64,000 bases of DNA from Stenotrophomonas nitritireducens (GCF_001431425.1 NZ_LDJG01000003.1:186001-250000), one strand, 5' to 3'; positions 17,484-29,151 are shown, counted from the first letter of the stretch. The notes: generated from the letters alone by a model not told the origin. A program made the numbers and translations.

Positions 17484-18032
17484 ATGGCCCTCACCGCCAC
17501 CATCCGCAAGGCCGAGCTGCAGATCAGCGACATGGACCGCGGCTACTACGCGACCCACCACCTGACCCTGGCCCAGCATCCCTCCGAGACCGACGAGCGC
17601 CTGATGGCGCGCCTGCTCGCCTTCGCGCTGAACGCCGACGACCGCCTGGAGTTCGGCCGCGGCCTGAGCACCGACGACGAGCCGGACCTGTGGCAGCACG
17701 ACTACACCGGCGACATCCTGCAGTGGATCGACCTGGGCCACCCGGACGAATCGCGCGTGCGCAAGGCCTGCAACCGCAGCCGCCAGGTACAGGTGATCAA
17801 CTACGGCGGCAACGCCTCGGACATCTGGTGGCAGAAGCAGGGCAAGAGCCTGGCCCGTTTCGGCAACCTGTCGGTGGTGGACCTGGACGCCGGGTTCGTC
17901 GAGCGCTGGGGCCAGCAGATCCAGCGGGCGATGCGCTGGAGCGTGCTGATCCAGGATGGCGAGGTGCAGATCCTCAACGACCAGGTCCAGCTCGACGTCA
18001 TTCCCGCCTGGCGCAAGCGCGCGACGGCCTGA
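17484..18032 (+). CDS. yaeQ: YaeQ family protein (182 aa)
   Basis: Cytoplasmic protein with a PD-(D/E)XK nuclease-like fold and unknown function; E. coli YaeQ was once reported to suppress loss of RfaH. The N-terminus MALTATIRKAELQISDMDRGYY and the motifs GLSTDDEPDLW, WIDLGHPDESRVRKAC and YGGNASDIWW are typical. Length equals E. coli YaeQ (181). The start is placed at the family N-terminus rather than 15 nt upstream. A TAGAAT box is present at 17455-17460. The downstream flavoprotein gene starts 13 nt after the stop. Confidence 0.95.
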   Translation: MALTATIRKAELQISDMDRGYYATHHLTLAQHPSETDERLMARLLAFALNADDRLEFGRGLSTDDEPDLWQHDYTGDILQWIDLGHPDESRVRKACNRSRQVQVINYGGNASDIWWQKQGKSLARFGNLSVVDLDAGFVERWGQQIQRAMRWSVLIQDGEVQILNDQVQLDVIPAWRKRATA

Positions 18033-18045
18033 GCGCGCGGTGGCG

Positions 18046-19242
18046 ATGAATCCAGGCACCGGCACGCACCGCTGCGACGTACTGGTGATCGGCGCCGGCG
18101 CCGCCGGGCTGATGTGCGCGCTTACCGCTGGCCAGCGCGGCCGCATCGTGCAGGTGATCGACCATGCCAACAAGGTCGGCAAGAAGATCTTGATGTCCGG
18201 CGGCGGCCGCTGCAATTTCACCAATACCGGCACTACCGCCGCCAACTTCCTTTCGGCCAACCCGCATTTCTGCAAGTCGGCGCTGGCCCGCTACACCCCG
18301 TCCGATTTCATCGACATGGTCCAGCGGCACCGCATCGCCTACCACGAGAAGGAACTGGGGCAGCTGTTCTGCGATGTCTCCTCCAAGCTGATCGTGCGCA
18401 TGCTGCTGGACGAATGCCAGCAGGCGGGCGTGCGGATCCGTACCGACTGCGCGGTGGAAGGCATCGAACGCGGCGCCGACGGTTTCCGCGTGCGCACGGC
18501 CCATGGGCTGTTCCACTGCGCCTCGCTGGTGATCGCCAGCGGCGGCCTGTCCATTCCCAGCATGGGCGCCAGCGGCTTCGGCTACGAGGTCGCGCGCCAG
18601 TTCGGCCACGACGTGCTGCCCACCCGCGCCGGGCTGGTGCCGCTGACCCTCAGCGGCAGACACCAGGAACGTTTCGCCGACCTCAGCGGCGTGGCGCTGC
18701 CGGTGGAAGCGCGCTGCAACGGGAAGAGTTTCCGCAACTCCATGCTGCTCACCCACCGCGGCATCAGCGGGCCGGCGATCCTGCAGATCTCCTCGTACTG
18801 GCAGCCCGGCGACGACCTGCGCCTGGACCTGCTGCCCGGCCACGACGCACTGGAATGGCTGCGCGCGATGAAGCGCGAACGCGGCGCCTCGGAACTGCGC
18901 ACGGTGCTGGCCGAGGTCATGCCCAAGCGGATGGCGCAGCGCCTGTGCGAACACTGGCTGCCGGACCGGCCGGTACGCCAGCTCGACGAGCCGCAGCTGA
19001 AACAGGCCGCGGCCGTACTGGCGGATTTCCCGCTGGTGGCCAGCGGCACCGAGGGCTATCGCACCGCCGAGGTGACCCTGGGCGGCGTGGATACGCGCCA
19101 GGTGTCGTCCTCGACCCTGGAGTCGCGGCAGGTGCCGGGGCTGCATTTCGTCGGCGAGGTGCTGGACGTGACCGGCTGGCTGGGCGGCTACAACTTCCAG
19201 TGGGCCTGGGCTTCGGGCCATGCGGCCGGACAGGCGGTCTGA
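18046..19242 (+). CDS. NAD(P)/FAD-dependent oxidoreductase, YhiN/HI0933 family (398 aa)
   Basis: Flavoprotein of the BaiN/HI0933 family. The N-terminal dinucleotide motif is VIGAGAAGLMCAL (about residues 14-26), followed by the family-specific KVGKKILMSGGGRCNFTN split around the FAD site, and the C-terminal motif TAEVTLGGVDTRQVSSSTLES and GLHFVGEVLDVTGWLGGYN. The physiological substrate of this family is uncertain; some members reduce bile-acid intermediates. It begins 13 nt after yaeQ, so the two probably share a transcript. No membrane segment is present. Confidence 0.93.
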   Translation: MNPGTGTHRCDVLVIGAGAAGLMCALTAGQRGRIVQVIDHANKVGKKILMSGGGRCNFTNTGTTAANFLSANPHFCKSALARYTPSDFIDMVQRHRIAYHEKELGQLFCDVSSKLIVRMLLDECQQAGVRIRTDCAVEGIERGADGFRVRTAHGLFHCASLVIASGGLSIPSMGASGFGYEVARQFGHDVLPTRAGLVPLTLSGRHQERFADLSGVALPVEARCNGKSFRNSMLLTHRGISGPAILQISSYWQPGDDLRLDLLPGHDALEWLRAMKRERGASELRTVLAEVMPKRMAQRLCEHWLPDRPVRQLDEPQLKQAAAVLADFPLVASGTEGYRTAEVTLGGVDTRQVSSSTLESRQVPGLHFVGEVLDVTGWLGGYNFQWAWASGHAAGQAV

Positions 19243-19335
19243 GGCGCGCACAGGAACCGCGTCACAGGCAAGCGATCCGCGCATGGACGGCACCGCACCC
19301 ATGTTGTATTAAACCCGGTCAGAGGGGAGTCCTGA

Positions 19336-21408
19336 ATGCAGAACGGCAAAGAAACAACCCTGCGCCTGCTGATCGTCGACGACAGCGCCGAGAACGCCGA
19401 GACGATCGTCAGCGCCCTGCGCAACAGCGGCATCGCCATCCGTCCGTTCCGGCCGCAGGCGCCGGCCGAACTGGTGGAGATCCTGTCCGGCCAGTCCATC
19501 GACCTGGTGCTTTCCACGCCCTCGCAGGTGATCCCGCAGGCCCTGCTCAGCCAGCAGATCGCCGCCAGCGGCAAGGACATCCCGACGATCCTGCTGGCCG
19601 AGCAGGTCGACGAGCAGATGCTGGTGGAGTCCGGCGCCAACGGCATCCGCGCCATCGCCCTGCGCCAGCGCCCCGAACACCTGCTGGCGGTGGTCCGCAA
19701 CGAATGGACCGACCTGCAGGCGCGCCGCGGCCTGCGCCGGATCGAGGCGCAGATGCGCGAGACCGAGCGCCGCTGCGACGCGCTGATCGCCTCCTCGCGC
19801 GATCCCATCGCCTATATCCACGAAGGCATGCACATCCGCGCCAACGAGGCGTATCTGGAGATGTTCGGCTACGAATCGTTCGATGACGTGGAAGGCATCT
19901 CGCTGCTGGACATGGTCGCGCCGCAGCACGTGGAGGACTTCAAGCAGCTGCTGAAGGCACTGGGCAAGGGCGAGGCGCCGCCGCCGCAGTACGAGGTGCA
20001 CGCGCGCAACCAGGACGGCGACAGTTTCCCGGCGACGATGGAATTCACCGCCGCCACCTACGAGGGCGAATCCTGCTTCCAGGTGGTGTTCCGCCGCCGC
20101 GAGGAGTTCGACCCGGAACTGGCGCGCGAGGTCGAGGAACTGCGCCAGCGCGACCAGGTCACCGGCCTGCTCAACCGCCCCACCTTCATGGTGCACCTGG
20201 AAAACGCGGTGGCGCAGGTCAGCCGCAGCGAGGGCCAGTACGGCTTCCTGCTGGTCGAACCGGACCACTATGCGCGGCTGCTGCCCGACATCGGCCTGGA
20301 CTCGGCCGATGCGCTGGTCGCCGCGCTGGGCCAGCACCTGGCCGCGACGCTCGGCGAGGGGTTGTCGGTCGCGCGCTTCGGCGAACACAGCTTCGCCATC
20401 CTCGCCCAGGGCGACTACGCCCACACCGTGCGGCTGGCCGAGCGCGTGCGCGAAGCCTTCGCCTCGCACGTGTTCAGCATCGGCGCGCGCTCGGCGACGG
20501 TCACCGTCAGCATCGGCGGTGTGCAGGTCGGCGAGAAGATCGCCAGTGTCGGCCAGGTGCTGGCGCGCGCCAGCGACTGCGCCCGCGCCGCGGCCGAGCT
20601 GGGCGGCAACACGGTCAAGGTCTTCGACCCGGGCGCTGCCGACCGCGTCGAGGAAGAGCGCATCCAGCGCTGGGTGGAGCTGATGCGCGGCGCGCTGGAA
20701 GGCGACGGCTTCCAGCTGCACTTCCGCCCGGTCATCAACCTCATGGGCGAGGCGATCCAGCTGTACGACGCCTCGCTGCGGCTGCGCAACAACGACGAGA
20801 TGGTCGGCCCCTCGACCTTCCTGCCGATCGCCGAGGACCAGGGCCTGCTGGCGCCGATCAACCGCTGGCTGGTCGGCCATGCGATCAAGGCGCTGGGCCA
20901 GCGCCGCCGCGCCGGCCACCGTACCCACCTGATGGTGCGCATCACCCCGGATTCGTTCTCCGACCCGCAACTGCTGGCGGTGATCCGCGACGGCCTGCAG
21001 GCCGAGGGCGTGGCAGGCGACCAGCTGTGGCTGCAGGTTCCCGAAGCCAAGGTATTCACCCACCTGCGCAACGCCCAGCAGTTCCTGGCCGCCGTCTCGG
21101 CGCTGGGCTGCAAGGTCGGACTGGAGCAGTTCGGCTCGGGGCTGGATTCGTTCCAGCTGCTGGCCCATTTCCAGCCGGGCTTCCTCAAGCTGGACAGCAG
21201 CTTCAGCGCCGATCCGGTACAGGCGCGCGAACAGCTGCCCAAGACCCAGGAGATCACCCGGCGCGCGCAGTCGGAGAACATCCGCACCATCGCCGAGTTC
21301 GTTTCCGACGCAGCGACGATGAGCCTGCTCTTCAGTTCCGGCGTGGACTACGTACAGGGCGATTTCGTCGGCCCGGCCGGCCCTGAAATGAACTTCGAGT
21401 TCGGCTGA
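19336..21408 (+). CDS. fimX: FimX-like c-di-GMP receptor with degenerate GGDEF and EAL domains (690 aa)
   Basis: Multidomain regulator of type IV pilus assembly and twitching in Xanthomonas and Pseudomonas. A receiver-like domain (1-130, LLIVDDS start), a PAS domain (about 145-265, PIAYIHEGMHIRANEAYLEM), a GGDEF-fold (270-430) and an EAL-fold (440-690) follow in order. The GGDEF motif reads GEHSF near residue 349 and the EAL motif reads DAS (YDASLRL, about 477-483), so both enzymes should be inactive, as in known FimX proteins, where the EAL-fold binds c-di-GMP and a PilZ partner. Length matches Xanthomonas FimX (about 690). AGGGGAG lies 8 nt before the ATG. Confidence 0.9.
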   Translation: MQNGKETTLRLLIVDDSAENAETIVSALRNSGIAIRPFRPQAPAELVEILSGQSIDLVLSTPSQVIPQALLSQQIAASGKDIPTILLAEQVDEQMLVESGANGIRAIALRQRPEHLLAVVRNEWTDLQARRGLRRIEAQMRETERRCDALIASSRDPIAYIHEGMHIRANEAYLEMFGYESFDDVEGISLLDMVAPQHVEDFKQLLKALGKGEAPPPQYEVHARNQDGDSFPATMEFTAATYEGESCFQVVFRRREEFDPELAREVEELRQRDQVTGLLNRPTFMVHLENAVAQVSRSEGQYGFLLVEPDHYARLLPDIGLDSADALVAALGQHLAATLGEGLSVARFGEHSFAILAQGDYAHTVRLAERVREAFASHVFSIGARSATVTVSIGGVQVGEKIASVGQVLARASDCARAAAELGGNTVKVFDPGAADRVEEERIQRWVELMRGALEGDGFQLHFRPVINLMGEAIQLYDASLRLRNNDEMVGPSTFLPIAEDQGLLAPINRWLVGHAIKALGQRRRAGHRTHLMVRITPDSFSDPQLLAVIRDGLQAEGVAGDQLWLQVPEAKVFTHLRNAQQFLAAVSALGCKVGLEQFGSGLDSFQLLAHFQPGFLKLDSSFSADPVQAREQLPKTQEITRRAQSENIRTIAEFVSDAATMSLLFSSGVDYVQGDFVGPAGPEMNFEFG

Positions 21409-21465
21409 TCCGGAGGCGGCGGGGCGCCACGCCTCCCGCGGCGGGCAACGCCGGCGCCATTTCGC

Positions 21466-21616
21466 GAAGCGCCGGGCTTTGCCCGGCGGGCCTGACCGGT
21501 GGAGCCCCAGCGGGGCGTTGCCCCGCTCTACCGGGTCGGCCGCGTCCCGTAGCGCCGGGCGTCGCCCGGCGGGGTCCGGCCGATGAAGCCCCGGCGGCGC
21601 GTTGCGCCGCCCTACC
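21466..21616. repeat. Cluster of GTAG-type REP elements between fimX and fabV
   Basis: Four short palindromic units alternate: GCGCCGGGC-type hairpins (21466-21490 and 21549-21573, the second beginning GTAG) and AGCCCC-type hairpins (about 21499-21531 ending CTCTAC, and 21582-21616). The same two unit types make up the array at 31312-31570. The arms are GC-rich stems of 8-12 bp. Between the units are 10-20 bp spacers. No gene is present here. Confidence 0.75.
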
Positions 21617-21633
21617 GGGAACGAGCCAGTACA

Positions 21634-21663
21634 AACGAAAGGGCCGGCTTGCGAGCCGGCCCC
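21634..21663 (-). terminator. Rho-independent terminator of fabV
   Basis: A 9-bp stem (21641-21649 with 21654-21662) with a 4-nt loop lies just after the fabV stop; on the minus strand it is followed by TTTCGTTTGT. Confidence 0.8.
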
Positions 21664-21670
21664 TTGCGCA

Positions 21671-22933
21671 TCAGGTCAGATCGACCAGGTTCTCGATCTT
21701 CACGTCAGGGTCGACGTCGGCTTCGTAATCCACGCCGTCGATGCCGAAGCCGAACAGGCGCAGGAAGTCGGCCTTGTAGCCGGCCAGGTCGCTGATCTCG
21801 TACAGGTTCTCGTTGGTCACCTGCGGCCACAGCTCCAGCACCCTGCCCTGCACTTCCGGCGCCATTTCCTTGTAGTCGGCGCGCAGGCGGCCTTCCTCGT
21901 CGACCAGCGCGACATCGCGGCCCTTCCCGTCCTGCAGTCCGCGGCGGATGTGGTCGGCCGCATTGGCGCCGCCCTGCGGGCCGTTGTAGAGGATGTCGTA
22001 CAGGGTATCGAGCTGTTCGATGCAGCCTTCGTGGGTGCCCTCGCTCTTCATCACCTTGAACAGCAGCGACAGGTACAGCGGCATGGTCGGGATCGCCGAA
22101 CTGGCCTGGGTGACCACCGCCTTGAGCACCGACACGCGCGCGTCGCCGCCGATGCCCTGCAGCTTGCCGCGGATGTCCTTGACCTTGGTGTCCAGGTCCT
22201 TCTTGGCGGCGCCGATCGAGCCGTTCCAATAGATGGCCTGGGTGATCTCCTCGCCGACATAGGTGAAGGCGGTGGTGGTGGCGCCAGGGGCGAGCACGCC
22301 GGCTTCCAGCAGCGCATCGATCCACATCTGCCAGTCCTCGCCGCCCATCACCTGCACGGTGCCGGAAATTTCCTCGGCGGTGGCCGGCTGCAGGGTGGTC
22401 TCGGTCAGCACTTCCTTGTCGGTATCCAGGCCGCGCAGCGTGATCGGCTCACCGATCGGCTTGAGCGTGGAGCTGATGACCTCGCCGGTCCTGGGGTGCC
22501 TGCGGCGCGGCGATGCCAGGCTGTAGACCACCTGGTCGACCTGGCCGAGGTCGGCCTTGATGATCTCGATGACCTTGGCCTTGACCTCGTCGGAGAATGC
22601 ATCGCCGTTGACGCTGCGCGCATACAGGCCGGCCTGGTGCGCATACTTCTCGAACGCGGCCGAGTTGTACCAGCCGGCCGTTCCCGGCTTGCTCTCGCTG
22701 CCGGGCCGCTCGAAGAACACGCCCAGCGTGGCGGCATCGCTGCCGAAGGCGGCCTTGATGCGCGCGGCCAGGCCGTAGCCGGTGGAGGCGCCGATCACCA
22801 GCACCTTCTTCGGGCCATGGGCGAGCCGGGGCTGCGCCTTGATGTAGTCGATCTGCTCCTTGACCGCCGCGTCGCAGCCGGCCGGATGGGTGGTGACGCA
22901 GATGAAGCCGCGCACACGCGGTTTGATGACCAT
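21671..22933 (-). CDS. fabV: NADH-dependent enoyl-[acyl-carrier-protein] reductase FabV (420 aa)
   Basis: Trans-2-enoyl reductase of type II fatty acid synthesis; FabV replaces FabI in Xanthomonas and is naturally insensitive to triclosan. The cofactor motif GASTGYG is at 48-54, E75 follows the second strand (FFERPG), fitting NADH use, and the catalytic pair is Y235 and K244 in the FabV-specific Tyr-x8-Lys spacing, which distinguishes it from FabI (Tyr-x6-Lys). Length is close to the usual 400. The start at 22933 ([17 protein letters not shown]) has GAGG about 8 nt upstream; the longer open frame to 23179 has no similarity. Confidence 0.96.
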   Translation of the reverse strand: MVIKPRVRGFICVTTHPAGCDAAVKEQIDYIKAQPRLAHGPKKVLVIGASTGYGLAARIKAAFGSDAATLGVFFERPGSESKPGTAGWYNSAAFEKYAHQAGLYARSVNGDAFSDEVKAKVIEIIKADLGQVDQVVYSLASPRRRHPRTGEVISSTLKPIGEPITLRGLDTDKEVLTETTLQPATAEEISGTVQVMGGEDWQMWIDALLEAGVLAPGATTTAFTYVGEEITQAIYWNGSIGAAKKDLDTKVKDIRGKLQGIGGDARVSVLKAVVTQASSAIPTMPLYLSLLFKVMKSEGTHEGCIEQLDTLYDILYNGPQGGANAADHIRRGLQDGKGRDVALVDEEGRLRADYKEMAPEVQGRVLELWPQVTNENLYEISDLAGYKADFLRLFGFGIDGVDYEADVDPDVKIENLVDLT

Positions 22934-23263
22934 GGAAACCTCGGTTGGATACGGGAAAACAGCGCCGTGGCACATCGCGGGCGGGCGCCGAACCGCGAGG
23001 ATCGTAGTGTGCGCCTGCGGCGATGACAACCGACGCCACCGCATGGACCGCACAGGAAAATACCAGCGGGACGATGCCGCAGCGGTAATCCGGCCGTGGC
23101 AGCGTCGGCCATGCCGGGGACAACGCCGGGCATTGGCCCGCATCATCGGCACTGCGCTTGCCAGCCGACGGCCCGGCACTACCGTACAGGCGGCGCCGGG
23201 TAACGGACAAAAAGAAAGAGCCGCGCGATGCGCGGCTCTTTCCCCGGTGGAAACCGGCCGGCC
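22934..23263. other. Intergenic region between fabV and secF (330 bp)
   Basis: Holds the fabV upstream region on the minus strand and, at the right edge, the terminator of the sec cluster (23215-23241). No coding sequence with the local codon bias or a recognisable repeat is seen in the middle. Confidence 0.45.
23215..23241 (-). terminator. Rho-independent terminator of the yajC-secD-secF unit
   Basis: A perfect 12-bp stem (23215-23226 with 23230-23241) with a 3-nt loop lies about 20 nt after the secF stop. The minus strand continues CTTTTTG. Confidence 0.9.
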
Positions 23264-24232
23264 TTACGGACGGCGCGCGAGTTCCTCGACGTCCTTGGCC
23301 TTGGGCAGCAGGTCCTGCTTGGAGACCCGGAACGGCCCGATCGTCAGCATCGGCACCGCGACCACCACCGAGGATACGACCACGATCACCGCGCCGATCA
23401 TGTGGGTTTCGGCCAGGCCTTCCATCGACGTGCCGCCGTACAGGTACAGGGCGAAGGCCGACAGGAAGAACATCACCGCGGTGATGATGGTGCGCGACAG
23501 GGTCTGGTTGATCGAGCGGTTCAACACCTCCATCGAATCCACGCGCAGGCTGCGGAAATTCTCGCGCACGCGGTCGAACACCACGATGATGTCGTTGATC
23601 GCGAAGCCCATCACCGACAGCAGGCCGGCCAGCACGGTCAGGTCGAAATCGCGGCCGAGCAGCGACATGTAGGCGATGGTCAGGATCAGGTCGAAGAACG
23701 CGGTGATGCTGGCCACCATCGCGAACTTCCATTCGAAGCGCGCGGCGATGTAGATCAGGAAGCCGATCAGCATGAACAGCGTGGCGTAGATGCCGTTCAT
23801 CGCCAGGTCCTTGCCGACCTGCGGGCCGACGAACTCGCCCGGCTGCACGGTGGCCTGGTTGGCGTCGCTGGTGACGGCGGCGCGCACCTGCTCGGCGATC
23901 TTCTGCGCGGCGTCGGCGGCATTGTTGTGCTCGTTGTCCGCCTGCAGGCGGATCATCACGTCGTTGCCGCCACCGACGCTCTGCACCTGGGCATGCTCGA
24001 AGCCGGCCGTGGCCAGGCGCTCGCGCACGTGCTCGACGTCCACGGGATTCTCGAAATGGGTGCGCACCACGGTGCCGCCGGTGAACTCGAGCGCGTAGTT
24101 GAAGCCCCTGAAGCCGATGATGGCGATGGACGCCACCAGCAGCACCACCATCAACGCCAGCACCGGCTTGCGGTGGCGCATGAAGTCGATGGTGGTGTCG
24201 TTCGGGATGAGGTGGAGCGGAAACAATTTCAT
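23264..24232 (-). CDS. secF: Protein translocase subunit SecF (322 aa)
   Basis: Inner-membrane partner of SecD that uses the proton gradient to help release preproteins from SecYEG. Six hydrophobic helices flank a periplasmic P1-like domain. The family motifs FTGGTVVRTHF near the first helix, TSDANQATVQPGEFVGPQVG and GFAINDIIVVFDRVREN (helix 4/5 region) are present. Start 24232 (MKLFPLHLIP) has AAAGGAAAA upstream. It follows secD by 60 bp on the same strand and ends the queA-tgt-yajC-secD-secF order common in gammaproteobacteria. Confidence 0.97.
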   Translation of the reverse strand: MKLFPLHLIPNDTTIDFMRHRKPVLALMVVLLVASIAIIGFRGFNYALEFTGGTVVRTHFENPVDVEHVRERLATAGFEHAQVQSVGGGNDVMIRLQADNEHNNAADAAQKIAEQVRAAVTSDANQATVQPGEFVGPQVGKDLAMNGIYATLFMLIGFLIYIAARFEWKFAMVASITAFFDLILTIAYMSLLGRDFDLTVLAGLLSVMGFAINDIIVVFDRVRENFRSLRVDSMEVLNRSINQTLSRTIITAVMFFLSAFALYLYGGTSMEGLAETHMIGAVIVVVSSVVVAVPMLTIGPFRVSKQDLLPKAKDVEELARRP

Positions 24233-24292
24233 GCAAGGTTTTCCTTTGGAAGCCCGCACGCGGAAGTGCGGGCTCTTGCGATGGGGTTCGCG

Positions 24293-26134
24293 TCAGATCG
24301 CCACGGAGGTCAGCTTCTTGCGGTGGCCGTAGATCAGCACCGCCAGCGAGCGCGACACGGTGATCGCGGTGAACATCGAGGCGAAGATGCCGATGATCAT
24401 GGTCAGCGCGAAACCCTTCAACGGACCGGTACCGAAGGCGTACAACGCCACGCCCACGATCAGGCCGGTCAGGTTGGCGTCGAGGATGGTGTGCGAAGCC
24501 TTCTCGTAGCCGGCGGCGATGGCCGCCTTGGCCGGCATGCCGCCGCGCAGTTCCTCGCGGATGCGCTCGTTGATCAGCACGTTGGCGTCCACCGACAGGC
24601 CCACCGACAGCGCCAGGCCGGCGAAGCCCGGCAGGGTCATGGTCGCGCCGAACAGCGACATCACCGACACCACGATCAGCAGGTTGAACAGCAGCGCCAC
24701 CGAGGTGATCGCGCCGAACATGCGGTAGTACACGGTGAAGAACAGCAGGGTGAACACGAACGAGAACACCACCGCCTTGATGCCGCTGGCCACGTTCTCC
24801 GCGCCCAGGCTCGGGCCGATCACGTATTCCTCGACGAAGTCCATCGGCGCGGCCAGCGAACCGGCGCGCAGCAGCTTGGCCAGGCCTTCGGCCTCGGTCT
24901 TCTCCAGGCCGGTGGTGATGAAGTTCTTGCCCAGCGGGCTGTTGATGTTGGCCACGGAAATGACTTCTTCCTTGACCCGGAAGCTGCGCACTTCCTTGCC
25001 GTCGACCGTGGTCACCTGCGGGATGCGCTCGGTGTAGACCACGGCCATCGGCTTGTTCACGTTGACGCTGGTGACGTCGAACATGCGCTGGCCGCCGACG
25101 CTGTTGAGCGTGACCGCGACCGCGGGCAGGCCGTTCTGGTCGGTGGAGACCTCGGCCTTGACCATCTGGTCGCCGGTCACGATGGTGCGCTTGTTCAGCA
25201 GCACCGGCATGCCGCGGCGGTCGCGGTACAGGCGCGCTTCCGGCGGGATGCGGCCGCTGGCCGCGGCATCGGCCGCGTTGCCGTCCACCACCAGGCGGTA
25301 TTCCAGGGTGGCGGTGGCGCCGATCATGCGCTTGGCTTCGGCGGTGTCCTGCACGCCCGGCAGTTCGACCACGATGCGGTCCTCGCCCTGGCGCTGGATG
25401 ATCGGCTCGGCCACGCCCAGTTCGTTGACGCGGTTGCGCAGCGTGGTCAGGTTCTGCTCGATGGCGCCGGAGGCGATCTGCAGCATTTCGGCCTGCGGCA
25501 CGCTCACGGTGATGCGTTCGTCGCTGCCCGAGTAGGTCAGGGTCGGCTGCGCCTTGACCAGCGCGGCGCGGGCCTTGTCCGCGTCGGCGGCGTTGGTCAG
25601 CGCCACCTGGATGTCGCTCTCGCCGCGGCGCTCGACCGAGCGGTAGCCGACGCGGTTGTCGCGCAGCGTGGTGCGGATGTCCTCGGCGAAGGCCTCGAAA
25701 CGCTTGTCCACGGCGGCCTTCTTGTCCACCTGCAGGGCGAAGTGCACGCCACCCACCAGGTCCAGGCCCAGCACCATCGGCTTGCCGCCGATGCCGGCCA
25801 GCCAGTCCGGCACGGTCGAGGCCAGGTTCAGCGCGACCGTGTAGTTCTCGCCAGTCTTCTCGCGCAGCACGTCGTTGGCGCGGGTCTGGGCATCGAGCGA
25901 AGCGAGGCGGACGATCAGGCTCTCGCCTTCCTTCTCCACCGACTTGGGCGTGACGCCGGCCTCGCCCAGTGCGGCGCTGACGCGCTGCTTGAGGGCATCG
26001 TCGACCTGGCCGCCGCGGTTGGCGGTGATCTGCACGGACGGATCCTTCTGGTACACGTTGGGCAACGCATACAGTGCGCTGAACACCAGGATGGCCAGGA
26101 TCAGAAAGTACTTCCAGCGAGGAAATTCAAGCAT
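24293..26134 (-). CDS. secD: Protein translocase subunit SecD (613 aa)
   Basis: Inner-membrane subunit with a large periplasmic P1 domain between TM1 and TM2 (about residues 30-440), which binds emerging preproteins, followed by five helices. Signature stretches are LGLDLVGGVHFALQVD, ELPGVQDTAEAKRMIGATATLEYRLV (split as VELPGVQD and IGATATLEYRL), and GLALSVGLSVDANVLINERIREEL with the Asp thought to take part in proton movement. Length is normal. Together with YajC and SecF it forms the SecDFYajC accessory complex. Confidence 0.97.
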   Translation of the reverse strand: MLEFPRWKYFLILAILVFSALYALPNVYQKDPSVQITANRGGQVDDALKQRVSAALGEAGVTPKSVEKEGESLIVRLASLDAQTRANDVLREKTGENYTVALNLASTVPDWLAGIGGKPMVLGLDLVGGVHFALQVDKKAAVDKRFEAFAEDIRTTLRDNRVGYRSVERRGESDIQVALTNAADADKARAALVKAQPTLTYSGSDERITVSVPQAEMLQIASGAIEQNLTTLRNRVNELGVAEPIIQRQGEDRIVVELPGVQDTAEAKRMIGATATLEYRLVVDGNAADAAASGRIPPEARLYRDRRGMPVLLNKRTIVTGDQMVKAEVSTDQNGLPAVAVTLNSVGGQRMFDVTSVNVNKPMAVVYTERIPQVTTVDGKEVRSFRVKEEVISVANINSPLGKNFITTGLEKTEAEGLAKLLRAGSLAAPMDFVEEYVIGPSLGAENVASGIKAVVFSFVFTLLFFTVYYRMFGAITSVALLFNLLIVVSVMSLFGATMTLPGFAGLALSVGLSVDANVLINERIREELRGGMPAKAAIAAGYEKASHTILDANLTGLIVGVALYAFGTGPLKGFALTMIIGIFASMFTAITVSRSLAVLIYGHRKKLTSVAI

Positions 26135-26194
26135 TGCAGGTTCCTGCGCGACGCCTGTCCCGGCGCCGCGTCATGACGGACGGGAAACTCGGAT

Positions 26195-26524
26195 TCAGGC
26201 CGCGGACTTCAGCGTGCCCTTGGGCAGCACATTGCCGATGGCGCCCTTCTGCACGCGGATGCGGACGTTGTCGGCCACTTCGACGGTGATGAAGTTGTCG
26301 CCGATATCGGTCACCACGCCGGCGATGCCGCCGTTGGTCAGCACTTCGTCGCCCTTGGAGATCTTCTCCAGCATCGCCTTGTGTTCCTTCTGGCGCTTCA
26401 TCTGCGGGCGGATCATCAGGAAGTACATCACCGCGATCAGGGCGATCGGCAGCAGGAAAGTGCCCATTCCCGGGGCGGCCGGAGCGGCCTGGGCGACGGG
26501 AAGCAGGATAGCCATCGGATTCAT
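26195..26524 (-). CDS. yajC: Preprotein translocase subunit YajC (109 aa)
   Basis: Small single-spanning inner-membrane protein of the SecDFYajC complex. A membrane helix (about 20-40, GTFLLPIALIAVMYFLMI) is followed by RPQMKRQKEHKAMLE and an SH3-like domain ending VRIRVQKGAIGNVLPKG. Length is normal. It precedes secD by 60 bp. The gene is separated from tgt by a 337-bp structured intergenic stretch, which is longer than in most relatives. Confidence 0.96.
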   Translation of the reverse strand: MNPMAILLPVAQAAPAAPGMGTFLLPIALIAVMYFLMIRPQMKRQKEHKAMLEKISKGDEVLTNGGIAGVVTDIGDNFITVEVADNVRIRVQKGAIGNVLPKGTLKSAA

Positions 26525-26693
26525 CGTGTGTCCTTAACTGTTGGGCGGCGCCCGCCGGAGCCGGCGCCGCGAAACGGATTCAAGCGGGGAAGTATGCCAT
26601 AGGGGCGGCCAGGCTCCATTGCAAGGCGCGGCCCCCGACAATCGATGGACAGAGCCCCGCTCCCTGCGGGAGAGGGAACCCGGGCGGGATTGC

Positions 26694-26735
26694 GGGCGAA
26701 GCCTTGTGCGGCCTGATGCCAAGAAGGCTTCGCCC
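26694..26735. repeat. Inverted repeat, 12-bp arms
   Basis: GGGCGAAGCCTT (26694-26705) and AAGGCTTCGCCC (26724-26735) are perfect complements separated by 18 bp; a long stable hairpin would form in mRNA of the tgt-yajC unit. Confidence 0.6.
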
Positions 26736-26813
26736 ATACCCTCGCCCGGCGCTTCGCGCCACCTGCAGCCGGCACATCCATGCGCCCTGCCCTCCGGGCG
26801 GCTTCGCCGTGCA

Positions 26814-26833
26814 GTCCGGCAGGCCTGCCGGAC
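26814..26833. repeat. 20-bp perfect palindrome downstream of tgt
   Basis: GTCCGGCAGG followed directly by its complement CCTGCCGGAC, 28 bp after the tgt stop on the minus strand. It could fold as a hairpin or bind a dimeric protein. Confidence 0.5.
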
Positions 26834-26861
26834 CGTCTCGCGGCGGGAGGAGGGAAAAACC

Positions 26862-29102
<2,241 letters not shown>

Positions 29103-29151
29103 TCATCGGGCGGGGGAGCCGGATATTGTACCGGCCCGCGCAAGCGCCCCT

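Larger units (their letters stand above)
26525..26861. other. Structured intergenic region between tgt and yajC (337 bp)
   Basis: No gene is visible. The region holds a 12-bp inverted repeat with an 18-nt loop (GGGCGAAGCCTT at 26694-26705 with its complement at 26724-26735), a 20-bp perfect palindrome (26814-26833), and near 26660 a CTCCCTGCGGGAGAG hairpin. Such GC-rich folded elements often act as processing or attenuation sites inside operons. Confidence 0.6.

Noticed and set aside
23228-26176. A 982-codon open frame on the plus strand opposite secD/secF
   Set aside because: The same composition artefact (His/Arg/Gln-rich) and full overlap with two essential Sec genes.
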